Assembly: GCA_030015575.1 (NCBI GenBank)
Contig: CM057337.1
Span: 340,638,583-340,702,582 of the forward strand
Length of the DNA: 64,000 nt
Source: Agapanthus africanus
Taxonomy: Eukaryota; Streptophyta; Magnoliopsida; Asparagales; Amaryllidaceae
Reading direction: 5' to 3'
Shown here: piece after piece, positions 11,133 through 20,980 of the stretch
How the letters are laid out: each line of letters begins with the position of its first letter
Position numbering within the stretch: position 1 is the first letter of the stretch
Made by a program: the position numbers and the translations under genes
The notes under the pieces: model-generated
Told to the model about the DNA's origin: nothing
Seen by the model: the letters and a program-made list of their open reading frames with translations, nothing else
The model's database searches: none

Positions 11133-13297
11133 TGTTAGTGTATATGCCCTAGAGGCCATTACTGTATCATACTAGTTTGTATATTACTTAATGGAAGCTT
11201 GGGATATTCACCTTGTTTATACAATCTTGCTCAAAATAGTAGTATGCTACTTGGTTTGTTTCTACTTCAATGTGTACATGTGTTTATTTTAGTATATCGC
11301 CTATACACATTAGTGGAGCCCTTAGGATCTTTGCTTGATTACCAGCGTTGTGATGGCAGTCACACTAGTGGGGCTGGGTAATCTATAAGCACATTCTTAT
11401 GCTGGTCCCTGGTCGCAGGACTATCGAGACAGCGCATCGATACTCCGGAGTAGACTAGCGCATGCGCTTCTCATCCCAGTGTGGGAGACGGTCTGTCCTA
11501 CAGCCGTCGGTACGTCGTACTTGAGAGAGTATGCGGGTGCTCGTTGGGTTACGAGTACACTGGACAGGACTCGTCGGGAACTGACTAGTCGGTATTATGC
11601 CTATCGTCAGTTATCAGTTCCCAGGTGACATGAGTACAGCTTAGTCCGCTGACTTGACATTGTCACTTCGCCTCGAGTATGTTCCCACTGTACTTTGATT
11701 ACTACCCTACCACGGCTCAAAGGAGTCGTGCAAACAGGTGGTAGTTGGGTGCAGTCCCGAAGTATTTCGAGGCAGTGACGGTTAGACAGGATTCGTCTCT
11801 CTCGGTATTGGGGGTTGACATCGCACTGTGTCTAGGAGAGCCATTACACGAGTAGTCCCTGGCCAGGGCAAACGAGATATAATGGTAGGCTTCCAGTGTT
11901 ATCTCAAGATGTTTTGGGCTTCACTCCGACACGACTTGTACCGCTATTGGGGGACTGACGTTTACCGCCCCCTAGGCCCGCCATGCGATGTATCAGACGA
12001 ACAGACCGGACTGTACGGAGAATGTCATATTCAGGCTCAGTAGGTGTTCAGATGGGTTTCGCCTCGTCAGTCTTCTTGTCGGCATTTACCTGGGGACCGT
12101 TACGCACAGCTAGTGCCGCTTGCGGTCTGTGGTTAAACCTACTTTCAGCGTAGTGTCGAGTCTTTAGAGTCCCACACAGAAAGCTATTCGCCTTTAGGCA
12201 AAAGAGTAGAGGTCGTATGGTTTTGCGACAGGTCGCATGGTTTTGCGACAGGGTTCGGTCACATCCGTGCACTTGTGCACGTACAGTGTCCGGACAGTTT
12301 ACACTAGCGGGCTTTGGTTTAAGCCAGATCTTAGTGTACCTTTTGGGATTGGATTTATCCAGTATGCATTCGTGTTTCTCGGAATGCGGATGCGGGTGTG
12401 TATGCACAGTTGACGGAGAGACAGAGGCAGAGGATTCTCATTAGGGTTGTTGACCGTTGACAGTTGACTATTGACTTTTTGCTCAACCCTAATGAGAATG
12501 TGATATGTGATTAACAATTATATTAATTAAGTATTATGGTGACATGGTTGTTGAGGGATTGACTTTGTTGACTTGTTGACTTTTGTTGACTTGTTGACTT
12601 TGTTGACCGGTTGATTAGGCTTGACTAGTTTACCATCATGATAACTATAGCTATCATTTCATGGCAAAGACTTTTGCTTGCTTGCTCTTTTGTGCAAAAT
12701 GAGTGCATGAAATGATATGGATATGGTTGCTTAAACCATCACATAATACTTGATAGATATGAGGTGTTATGATTGTTTTGGATTATGAGAGCCAAATGAG
12801 AAAAGTTTTCTCTCATTCTTTCATGCTCATTCTCTCTCTTGTTCTTGAGCTCTCATCTTCCTCCTCTTGCTCTCCCTCTCTTGATTCTATGGTTCACTTG
12901 TCTCATGAGTTGAGAACCAAGAACCATAGATAAAATCCCATACAAACTCTTCTCTACTCACTCTAGTTCACAAGGTTTAGCAAACCGAGTGAACTAGTTT
13001 CTTCAAAGTTCGAAGAAGGAGCCTAAGGTTGAAGCTTTCAGGTGGATCTATCTTCGGCGTAAGGAGACGACGGGAAGAAGCCGATCCGGACCACCATCGA
13101 GGTTTGAAGACGAAAGAGTTCAAGACAAGAAAGGTATAAACCCCCTAACCGAGTAGTTAACGACTCCTAGTTAGGTTGTTAGTTAGATGTTTAACAAAGA
13201 TCCGGGTTTTTGAGTCCATGTTACCACCTCTAAGAAAATTATTTTTCACCAAATTCCGCATGCCCGAAAATACCGGGAGAGGTAGCATGGACTTACA
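11133..13297 (+). repeat. 3' LTR of element C (2165 bp)
   Basis: It runs from TGTTAGTGTATATGCCCTAG to ATGGACTTACA, then the sequence changes abruptly into the D leader. It shares short blocks with the A/B/D LTRs (for example the CGAGTCTTTAGAGTCC phrase near 12155) but is otherwise distinct. A 20 bp tandem pair ending GGTTTTGCGACA lies at about 12214-12252, a GTGCACTTGTGCAC hairpin near 12267, and a dense TTGAC cluster at 12450-12625. Confidence 0.9.
12450..12625 (+). promoter_or_regulatory. Dense TTGAC (W-box core) array in the C LTR
   Basis: I count 11 TTGAC motifs in 176 bp, including five in a row spaced 9-12 bases as GTTGACTT. TTGAC is the core bound by plant WRKY factors. An array in an LTR would be consistent with stress- or defence-induced transcription. 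Function is inferred only from the motif; the transcription start of this LTR is not known. Confidence 0.55.
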
Positions 13298-14284
13298 GGG
13301 TTCTCCTACAGTCACTTGGTCGGGGCTATGGGGTGTAGCTGTCTATTAAGTTTACCAGGCGAGTATCCGCGTACACTACGTGATTGCGACGGACTTTTGA
13401 TCGCATCAAAATTCCGTGGCAACCGATCAGGTGAGACTAAACTGCTATGTTTATAACATTCATATTAGTTATCTCATAACTACTTGTGAATTCCAAATAT
13501 TGTATCAAATTCCAGATAAATAGAAAATGTTAAACTTTTCGATTGAACAATCAAACACCCAAGTTTTCCCGAAACAGCTCAACACATGAAATAAGTTTAA
13601 AAACATTCACTTCATGCCTCAGTACCAACGGTCCAGCCGTAGAAGGGTCAAGCCAACGCCTCACATGTGGCACGCCGTACTGCCCCAAACCCTAAGGTTC
13701 AAAGGGCAGTTCAAGACGGTCACATAATCGAGTTAAGGTTTGCTGTCTTCTAGAGGGTCCATCGCGTTACTTGCACTACTTTGAACGTTCTTAAACTACG
13801 GAAAGATCCAACACTTGAAAATTTCCCGACTGGGGAAAAAGTGGGTATTTATATCCGGTCGAACTTTTCAACAGTTTCTAAAATATCCGGAAAAACATAA
13901 ACGAAGTTAAATTATCCGATCAAATTAACGAGTCCCCAATAAAACCCTAGAAAACTCAACATTTGAGTGGAATTAAAAAATTCCCATAAAAAATTGCCAA
14001 TAAAGGACCTAAGTATAAATATATGAAATTTCAGGGACTAAGTCCAAATTTTGGCCGCGGAACCGCCGCCAAACCCATGGTTTCGCCGAGGTTCCGCGGT
14101 CAAATTATTGACTTAGAGGACCGTACTTCACAGTAATTCTTAGTTTTTTCTTCTTGTTTTTATGAGAATTTTTAATTCACAAAAATCCACTGTTTTGAAA
14201 AATGTACAGAGAAGGGTTTTGTCGGGGTTTACGGGTTCGATCGGACTTCTAACTTCGTCTACACTTCGCCTAAAGCTCTAGCTA
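13298..14284 (-). other. Leader of element D, truncated
   Basis: This is the reverse complement of the leader of A from about 334 to 1322. It contains the 160 bp shared module (13614-13768) and the twin GC-rich motif (14053-14069 and 14084-14101). No coding frame is recognised. Confidence 0.8.
14053..14101 (-). repeat. GC-rich twin motif in the leader of D
   Basis: GGCCGCGGAACCGCCGC (14053-14069) and CGCCGAGGTTCCGCGGTC (14084-14101) start 31 bp apart, 200-250 bases into the leader as in A. Each unit carries a few changes from the consensus. Confidence 0.8.
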
Positions 14285-14297
14285 GGCTCTGATACCA
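14285..14297 (-). other. Primer binding site of element D
   Basis: GGCTCTGATACCA is the reverse complement of the Met-type Copia primer site. One spacer base separates it from the LTR. Confidence 0.92.
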
Positions 14298-14298
14298 C

Positions 14299-16041
14299 TA
14301 TAGGGTTCCTAGGCACACTCAAGAGGTCTCACAAGGTATCAACCATGCCAAATTCAAAAGTTTAGGTGCCGAGAAATCCTAATACGGATCGTCAACTAGA
14401 GAATAGGCGAAACATGCAAGTAGTAAACAACATTACTGCAAAGTGAAAGAGACTACAACCTTTGTAGATCCGGTCCTCCACTTCCTTAGCTCCATGACGA
14501 TGTCCCTTCACTGCGATCATCGGATCCTAGACTCTCACGGTGGTTTCATCAGAGAAAAGATCGGGCTAGGTCGTCGACTTTGATGCCGAAGATGATCTAC
14601 GTCGAGGCAACTCAAGATCAAGCTCCAACTTCACCAAGTCATGAAACTTATGAAGAAAACACCCCATAGTACTTGGCAAGTAGTAGATGATGAAGAAATA
14701 GGAAGTGGGTTCACTTTGGATTTGGAATTCTCACTTGGAATCATCACTTGGCATTTTTGAAGCAAGCTTTTCTTTTCTTTCTCAAGAGGAAGAAGAAGAA
14801 GAAAAAGAATAATCAATTTTTTTTAAAAGAAAAATGAAGTGATGGTTATCATAATGCAACCATGGGTGAGGCTAACTCATGTAGAGAATAAACTAGGGTT
14901 AAGGGAAATGGTTAGGGTTAAGGGAAGAAACAAAATGGTCAAAGCCGCAAGCCGCAAGGGTTAAAGGCTAACTCCTATTTCGTTTCGCTTGAGCCAGGAA
15001 ACCTCTGTGTAGGACTCTAAAGACTCGTTAATACGCCGGCAGCAGGTGATGATCATATCAAACACCCACAAGCCGCAAGCGGTCTGCTAAACGTAACGGC
15101 CACCCGGGTATTGAGCGATCAAAAGATCGACGAGCAAGCCCGCTCACACTCCTGTGAATCCAACCAGTAACACTTACCGTACAGTCCGGTCTCGTCGTCT
15201 GATATGTCGCATATCTTGCCTAGGGGTGGTAAACGTCAGACCCCAATAGCTCGATAAGTCGTGTCGATATGAGGTCTATAACATCTCGAGAAACTACTGG
15301 TAACACTTACCAGTAAATCTCAGCAACCCTGGCCAGGGATTTCCGGTTATAGCCAATCGAACACAGTGCAACATCAACTCTCTATACCGGGAGAGACGAA
15401 TCCCCTCCTATCGCTCATTGCCTCCATGTGATTCGGGACTGTACCCAAAAACCACCATTTTGCATGCCCTCTTGGACATGGTAATGTGGAAATCAAAGCA
15501 CAGTGGGAATCACACAAGACTCTATGATGATCTCGGGTCTACAGACTAACCTGTACCAGTGTCACCAGAGAACTGCCATCTGACGTAAGGTATAATACCA
15601 TCTGGGAGTTCTCGGCGAGTCCGTCCAGTGTACCCAGTCTTCACTGAGCACCCATATATCATCTCTGATGTCAAACACCAATGGATATGGGATCATCCAT
15701 CGCCCATCTGTATGGGTCGAGAAGGTATACACTAGTCTATACTGGTATATCGATGCCCTGTCTCGATACACCCATGACTAGGGACCTTGAAGGATGTACT
15801 TATGGACTACCATGTCCCCACTAGTATGATCCGCATCATAGTCCAGGTAGTCAAGTACACATCCTAAGGGCTTTACCAACATGTAACAGAGAGACAATCA
15901 GTGTACACGTTAAGGTAAAGTGCAACCAGATAGCATACTATCATGTCGAGCAAGAAAGCCCTCCCTACATATGTCCAAGCATCTACTACAATATACATCC
16001 TATGTATAGTAATGGCCTCTAGGGCATACATATAACTAACA
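14299..16041 (-). repeat. 5' LTR of element D, internally deleted (1743 bp)
   Basis: On the minus strand it starts TGTTAGTTATATGTATGCCC and ends CTATA instead of the usual CTACA. It is about 460 bp shorter than the A and B LTRs. The missing part corresponds roughly to 24290-24810 of B; the junction lies near 14960-14985, beside a repeated AGCCGCA. Confidence 0.88.
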
Positions 16042-17662
16042 AGTGTGATGGTTAGGTTAACAGGAATCTAAGGTAAAGACAAAGCTAGTAGACTTTGTCA
16101 AAGTAAAGTAAGCTTCTACAAGCTTCACGCTCTTTCCAAATCTCCACTAATTTTGTAAATATCTTAAATAATCATAACACACCATAATACATAGAATGGT
16201 GTATGTCTTACATACCCAAGTCAAGTGTATCATCAACCATGATACAAAAAGAAAACACATTTTAATATATATCATATATATATATATATATCAAAGTGTG
16301 CACATGTGAGAAAAAACTAAAGTGAACAAGTGTTAGTTAATGTAAATTAGTATATCAAATATACAATTATACAATAAATTATTAAATCAACACTTGACTT
16401 AATAATCCGGTCATATCACATATAACCGACTAACATCCAATGTTTCGACTTATCGAATCAACACTTGATTCGATAACCCGGCTATATCACATATAACCGA
16501 CCGATACAAGAAGTCACGAGAATAGAATATGGTATCACATACACGCATTATTCTCGGTCCCGCACATATCACATATTCGCCCCTATTTCGTTTTGCCTGA
16601 GCCAGTAAAAGCTCTGTGTAGGACTCTAAAGACTCGTCAATACGCCGGCAGTAGGTGATGATCACATCACGCACCCACAAGCTGTCAGTGGTACTAGCTG
16701 GACGTAACGGCTACCCAGGTATTGAGCGATCAGAAGATCAGCAAGCAAGCCCGCTCCAACTCCTGTAAAAGCCTTCCGGTAACACTTCCCGTACAGTCCG
16801 GTCTCCTCGTCTGATATGTCGCATATCAAGTCTAGGGGTTGTAAACGTCAGACCCCAATAACCGATAAGTCGTGCCGATGTGAGGCTCATAACGGGTCGA
16901 GAAACTACTAGTAACACTTACCAGTAAATCTCTAAATCAGCCCTGGCCAGGGACTTCCCTGTTACGGCTAATCGAGCACAGCGCAACATCAACCCCCAAT
17001 ACCGGGAGAGACGAAACCCCTCCTGTCGCTCATTGCCTCCATGTGACTCGGGACTGTACCCAAAAACCACCATTTTGCACGCCCTCATGGACGTGGTAAG
17101 GTGGAAATCAAAGCACAGTGGGAATCACACAAGACTCTATGACGATCTCGGGTCTACAGACTAACCTACACAAGTGTCACCAGAGAACTGCCATCTGACG
17201 TGAGGTATAATACCATCTGGGAGTTCTCGGCGAGTCCGTCCAGTGTACCCAGTCTCCACTGAGCACCCGTATACCATCTTTGATGTCAAACACCAATGGA
17301 TATGGGATCATCCATAGCCCATCTCATGGGTCGAGAATCGTATATGCTAGTCTACACTGGTATATCGATGCCCCATCTCGATACACCCACGACTAGGGAC
17401 CTTGAAGGATGTACTGACTACCATGTCCCCACTAGTATGATCCGCATCATAGTCCAAGTAGTCAAGTATACATCCTAAGGGCTTTACCAACATGTAACTA
17501 TAAGACAGTATAAAGAGACAAGTATACATGTTAAAGTAAAGAGCAACCAGATAGCATACTATCATATCGAGCAAGAAAGTCCTCTCTATATATGTCCAAG
17601 TATCCAATATAATATACATCATCTGTACAATACTGGCCTCTAGGGCATATATACAAGTAACA
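16042..17662 (-). repeat. 3' LTR of element B, inner 1621 bp
   Basis: It aligns with 24278-25889 of the B 5' LTR with a few percent substitutions. An (AT)n run lies near 16268-16291. Confidence 0.9.
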
Positions 17663-17676
17663 ATCTCCCACTTGCA
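17663..17676 (-). other. Polypurine tract of element B
   Basis: ATCTCCCACTTGCAC on the plus strand is the reverse of the GTGCAAGTGGGAGAT tract seen in C and E, between pol and the 3' LTR. Confidence 0.85.
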
Positions 17677-18774
17677 CTAGGGCCAGCTGCTGTAGTATCG
17701 CATACTGAGCATCCCGAAGAGTCTCTTAAACTGTATCTGGGGAATGGACTTCGTGAGTGGATCCACTGTGTTGTTCTTCGTGTCAACCCTCCTGACCTCG
17801 ATCTCCTGGCGATCAACTATCTCCCGGATCAGGTGATACCGCCTCAGAATATGTCTGGATCGCTGATGGGACCTGGGTTCCTTGGCCAAAGCCACCGCTC
17901 CATTGTTATCGCAATACAAAGGTATTGGATGCTCAATGGATGGAACCACTCCATGTTCAGTAATGAACTTCTTGATCCAGACAGCCTCTTTGGCAGCATC
18001 GTTGGCAGCGATTTATTCAGCTTCCATCGTCGAGTCTGCCACGGTTTCCTCCTTGGAATTCTTCCAGCTAACCGCCCCTCCATAAAGGGTAAAGACAAAT
18101 CCCGACTGCGACTTAGAGTCGTCCTTATCACTCTGGAAGCTCGAATCGGTAAAGGACTCCACTTGGAGTTCTCCGTTACCATACACCAAGAGCATCTCTT
18201 TAGTCCTTCGCAAGTACTTGAGAATGCTCTTCACAGCTGTCCAGTGACTCTCTCCAGGATCAGCTTGATACCTGCTCACTACACTTAGTGAGTATGCTAC
18301 ATCGGGTCTGGTACATAGCATCGCGTACATGATAGAGCCTACTGCCGAAGCATAGGGTATCCCTTGCATGCGAGCTCTCTCCAAATCAGTCTTGGGAGAC
18401 ATCTCTTTGGAGAGAGTGAGCCCTGAAATCATGGGTAAAAACCCATGTTTGGACTCTTCCATACTAAACGTCTTTAGTATGGTGTCAATGTACCTGGATT
18501 GGGACAATCCCAATATCCGTTTAGATCTATCTCTATAGATCATAATTCCCAATATGCAGGAGGCATCACCAAGATCTTTCATTGAGAATCTTTGTGATAA
18601 GAAGAGCTTGACCGATTGCAGCATAGGAATGTCATTTCCTATCAAGAGTATGTCGTCCACGTACAATACGAGAAAGACAACCTTACTCTCTGCCACCTTC
18701 TTGTAGACACAAGGTTCATCTACGTTTTTGACGAAATCAAACTCTTTGATAACGACGTCAAAGCAGATGTCCAA
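17677..18774 (-). pseudogene. pol: Element B pol: RT palm and RNase H
   Basis: Reading down from 18774: the phrase DICFDVVIKEF, the intact RT active site YVDD (18652-18663), MKDLGDASCILGI, then the RNase H region with GFVFTLYGGAVSWK and ADSTMEAE. A TAA at 18013-18015 replaces the tyrosine seen in C (MEAEYIAA). The frame then continues unchanged to the end through YCDNNGAVALAKEP and HILRRYHLIREIVD, stopping at SSWP (17677-17679). The upstream junction with the N-terminal RT is a frameshift near 18775-18720. Roles as in C: DNA synthesis and RNA degradation during reverse transcription. Confidence 0.88.
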
Positions 18775-19439
18775 CTCCGCGATGCTTGCTTTAATCCATA
18801 AATGGATTTAAGCAGCTTGCATACCTTCCCGCTGCTCCCACTATCTACGAAGCCCTCTGGCTGAGTCATGTACACGCACTCTTCTAAATCACCGTTTAGA
18901 AAGGCGGTCTTAACATCCATTTGCCAGATTTCGTAGTCATGATATGCATCGATGGCAAGCTTGATCCGGATGGATTTAAGCATAGCCACTGGAGAAAAGG
19001 TTTCGTCATAGTCCACACCTGGTCTTTGACGAAAACCCTTTGCAACAAGTCTAGCTTTGAAAGTCTCCACTTTCCCATCTACACCAAGTTTTTTCTTGAA
19101 GATCCACTTGCTCCCAATGGGTTTTACCCCTTCAGGAGAAACTTTCAAAGTCCATACTTTGTTGGTGTACATGGATTCCATCTCGGACCGCATTGCATCC
19201 AGCCATTTCACTGAGTCCCCACTCGTGATGGCCTGCTCGAAGCTAGTTGGGTCATCATCAACCATGATGCAATCCTCGCTCCCACCATCCATGAGAAAAC
19301 CGTAGTATCTCTCAGGTGGGTGAGGAACCCTACCAGATCGGCGGAGAGGCTGAGGTTCGTTGGGAACTACTGAATCCTCTGGTTCCACTAAATCTTCAGT
19401 TGTAGTTTGTGTATCTGGAACCTCTTCCAGCTCTACCAC
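18720..19439 (-). pseudogene. pol: Element B pol: linker and N-terminal RT
   Basis: This frame covers the integrase-RT linker (RRSGRVPHPPERYYGFLMDG) and the start of RT (KWIFKKKLGVDGK, ARLVAKGFRQRPGVDYDE, DVKTAFLNGDLEECVY, LLKSIYGLKQASRSW). Directly after ASRSW a one-base shift moves the true reading into the frame of the next segment. The glycine codon that became TGA in C is intact here. Confidence 0.88.
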
Positions 19440-20237
19440 TTTGCCACTAATTTCTTTAACAAGAAATTCCTTTTCTAAAAAGGTGGCATGTTGAGCACAA
19501 ACACTTTTTGTTCCTCACTGTGGTAGAAAAAAATATCCATATGAGTTCTTTAGATATCCCACAAACTTGCAAAGAACTGACCGTGCCTCGAGTTTGTCCG
19601 GATTTTGTCTTTTGATATAGGCCGGACAACCCGATATCTTAACTCGTTTAAGATATGGCCTCTTCCCACTCCATATCTCATATGGTGTGGTAGGTACAGA
19701 TTTAGATGGAACTTGATTCAATAGGTATGCTGCTGTCTCCAGCGCATACCCCCGGAAGGAAATAGGTAACTCAGCTGTGCTCATCATAGAGTGCACCATA
19801 TCTAATAGGGTGCGGTTCCTCCGTTCCGATACACCGTTGTGCTATGGTTTATATGGAGGAGTCAGCTGAGAGAGAATCCTATTCTCTTTTAGGAAGTCCA
19901 GGAATTCATTGCTCAAGTATTCACCTCCTCGATCAGATCGAAGGATTTTAATACTTTTCCCGGTTTGGTTCTCGACTTCTTGTTTATATTCTCTAAATTT
20001 CTCAAAAGCTTCTGATTTGTGTTTCATCAGGAACACATATCCGAATCTAGAGAGATCGTCAGTGAATGTAATGAAGTACGCAGAACCATTCCTGGCATGT
20101 GTAGATATGGGACCGCATACATCATTATGTACCAGTCCCAAGAGTTCCGTAACTCTCTCTCCGTGTCCCGCAAACAGAGTTTTGGTCATCTTGCCTTTGA
20201 TACATGACTGACAAGTGTCATAAGATGAAAAATTCAA
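19440..20237 (-). pseudogene. pol: Element B pol: integrase
   Basis: The frame starts with the zinc-site tail (SSYDTCQSCIKGKM) and the rve core with LVHNDVCGPIS and LRSDRGGEYLS. It is broken by TAG at 19842-19844, where the conserved PQHNGVSER glutamine is expected. It then continues in frame through RRNRTLLDMV, LETAAYLLNQVPS and TPYEIWSGKRPYL. Two compensating shifts, one in a T run near 19530 and one near 19480, bracket the GYFFY segment. The C-terminal end joins the linker of the next segment. The DDE positions are otherwise present. Confidence 0.85.
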
Positions 20238-20922
20238 ACGGATTCAAATATCCATCTTTATGCAACTTAGCTAGTCGTGTCGCATTGATGTGACCCAGTC
20301 TACAATGCCACAAGATGGATTCGTTCATTTCTGAACTCTTCCTCTTGTGAGTGTTTGTTATGCTCAGAACTGTTGATTGATTTAGAACATAAATGTCATT
20401 GCACATCGTGCCTGATCCAACCAACTTTTGGTTTAGAAAAATGTTCATAACATTATCCAGTAATACAAAATTATATCCCTCTTTACTCAACAAAGAAACT
20501 GATATAATGTTGCATATCAGGTTCGGCATGTAATAGCATTCGTTCAGAATCAATGTATTACCAGTTGGCAATACAAGGTGATATTCCCCGACGGTTTTAG
20601 CTGCAACAATTGCACCATTTCCAACCCTTATGTCTTTATCACCTTCTCCAAGTTCTCTACCTTTCTTAAGCCCATGTAACTGATTACATATATAGGATCC
20701 TGACCCGGTATCTAATACCCAGGACGTAGAGTAAATGGAGAAACAGTTCTCTGTAACGAACACCCCCGAAGAAAATGCATCAACATGTACTTTCTTCATT
20801 CGGGTAGCATGGGAATCCTGGTATTCCCCTATATCATGTTCAGTCTTATAACTCTTATAAGAAAGAACGGAACCAACGTTCCCCAGCACAGTATAACATG
20901 CGGGTTCGGTCAATACATCCAT
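20218..20922 (-). pseudogene. pol: Element B pol: aspartic protease and GAG-pre-integrase
   Basis: I place the start at 20922 (MDVLTEPACY), the first in-frame methionine after the polypyrimidine-AG tract; the open frame extends to 20982 but would run into that tract. The retropepsin site is intact as SWVLDTGSGSYICN, with a downstream LPTGNTLILNECYYMPNL segment typical of Copia. GAG-pre-integrase is shown by LWHCRLGHINATRL. The frame ends at 20218 in FEFFIL, overlapping the integrase frame by about 20 bases, so one base has been gained or lost. No gag frame precedes it. Confidence 0.85.
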
Positions 20923-20958
20923 ATTATTGTCTTGATTAAGGCATGATATGGTCGCTAC

Positions 20959-20980
20959 CTGGAGAGAGAGAGAAGAAAAC
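20959..20980 (-). promoter_or_regulatory. Polypyrimidine-AG tract before pol of B
   Basis: On the minus strand TTTTCTTCTCTCTCTCTCCAG is identical to the tract in A. It lies 37 bases upstream of the likely first methionine of the protease. Confidence 0.45.

Larger units (their letters stand above)
8480..13297 (+). mobile_element. Element C: Angela-like Copia, 3' two-thirds in window
   Basis: Coding sequence begins abruptly at 8480, directly after the LTR of A, in the GAG-pre-integrase domain. It continues through integrase, RT and RNase H, a purine tract and a complete 3' LTR (11133-13297). The missing 5' LTR, gag and protease must lie left of the window on the other side of A. The right flank (13298 onward) is the reversed leader of element D, so C inserted into D. 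Its pol is clearly diverged from the A/B type and is the best-preserved Copia frame here. Confidence 0.9.
13298..16041 (-). mobile_element. Element D: Copia of the A/B family, 5' end only
   Basis: On the minus strand this is a complete 5' LTR (16041 down to 14299), primer site and about 1 kb of leader, cut at 13298 by the 3' LTR of C. The remainder must lie left of the window. The LTR start abuts B's 3' LTR at 16042, so D inserted into B. Confidence 0.88.
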
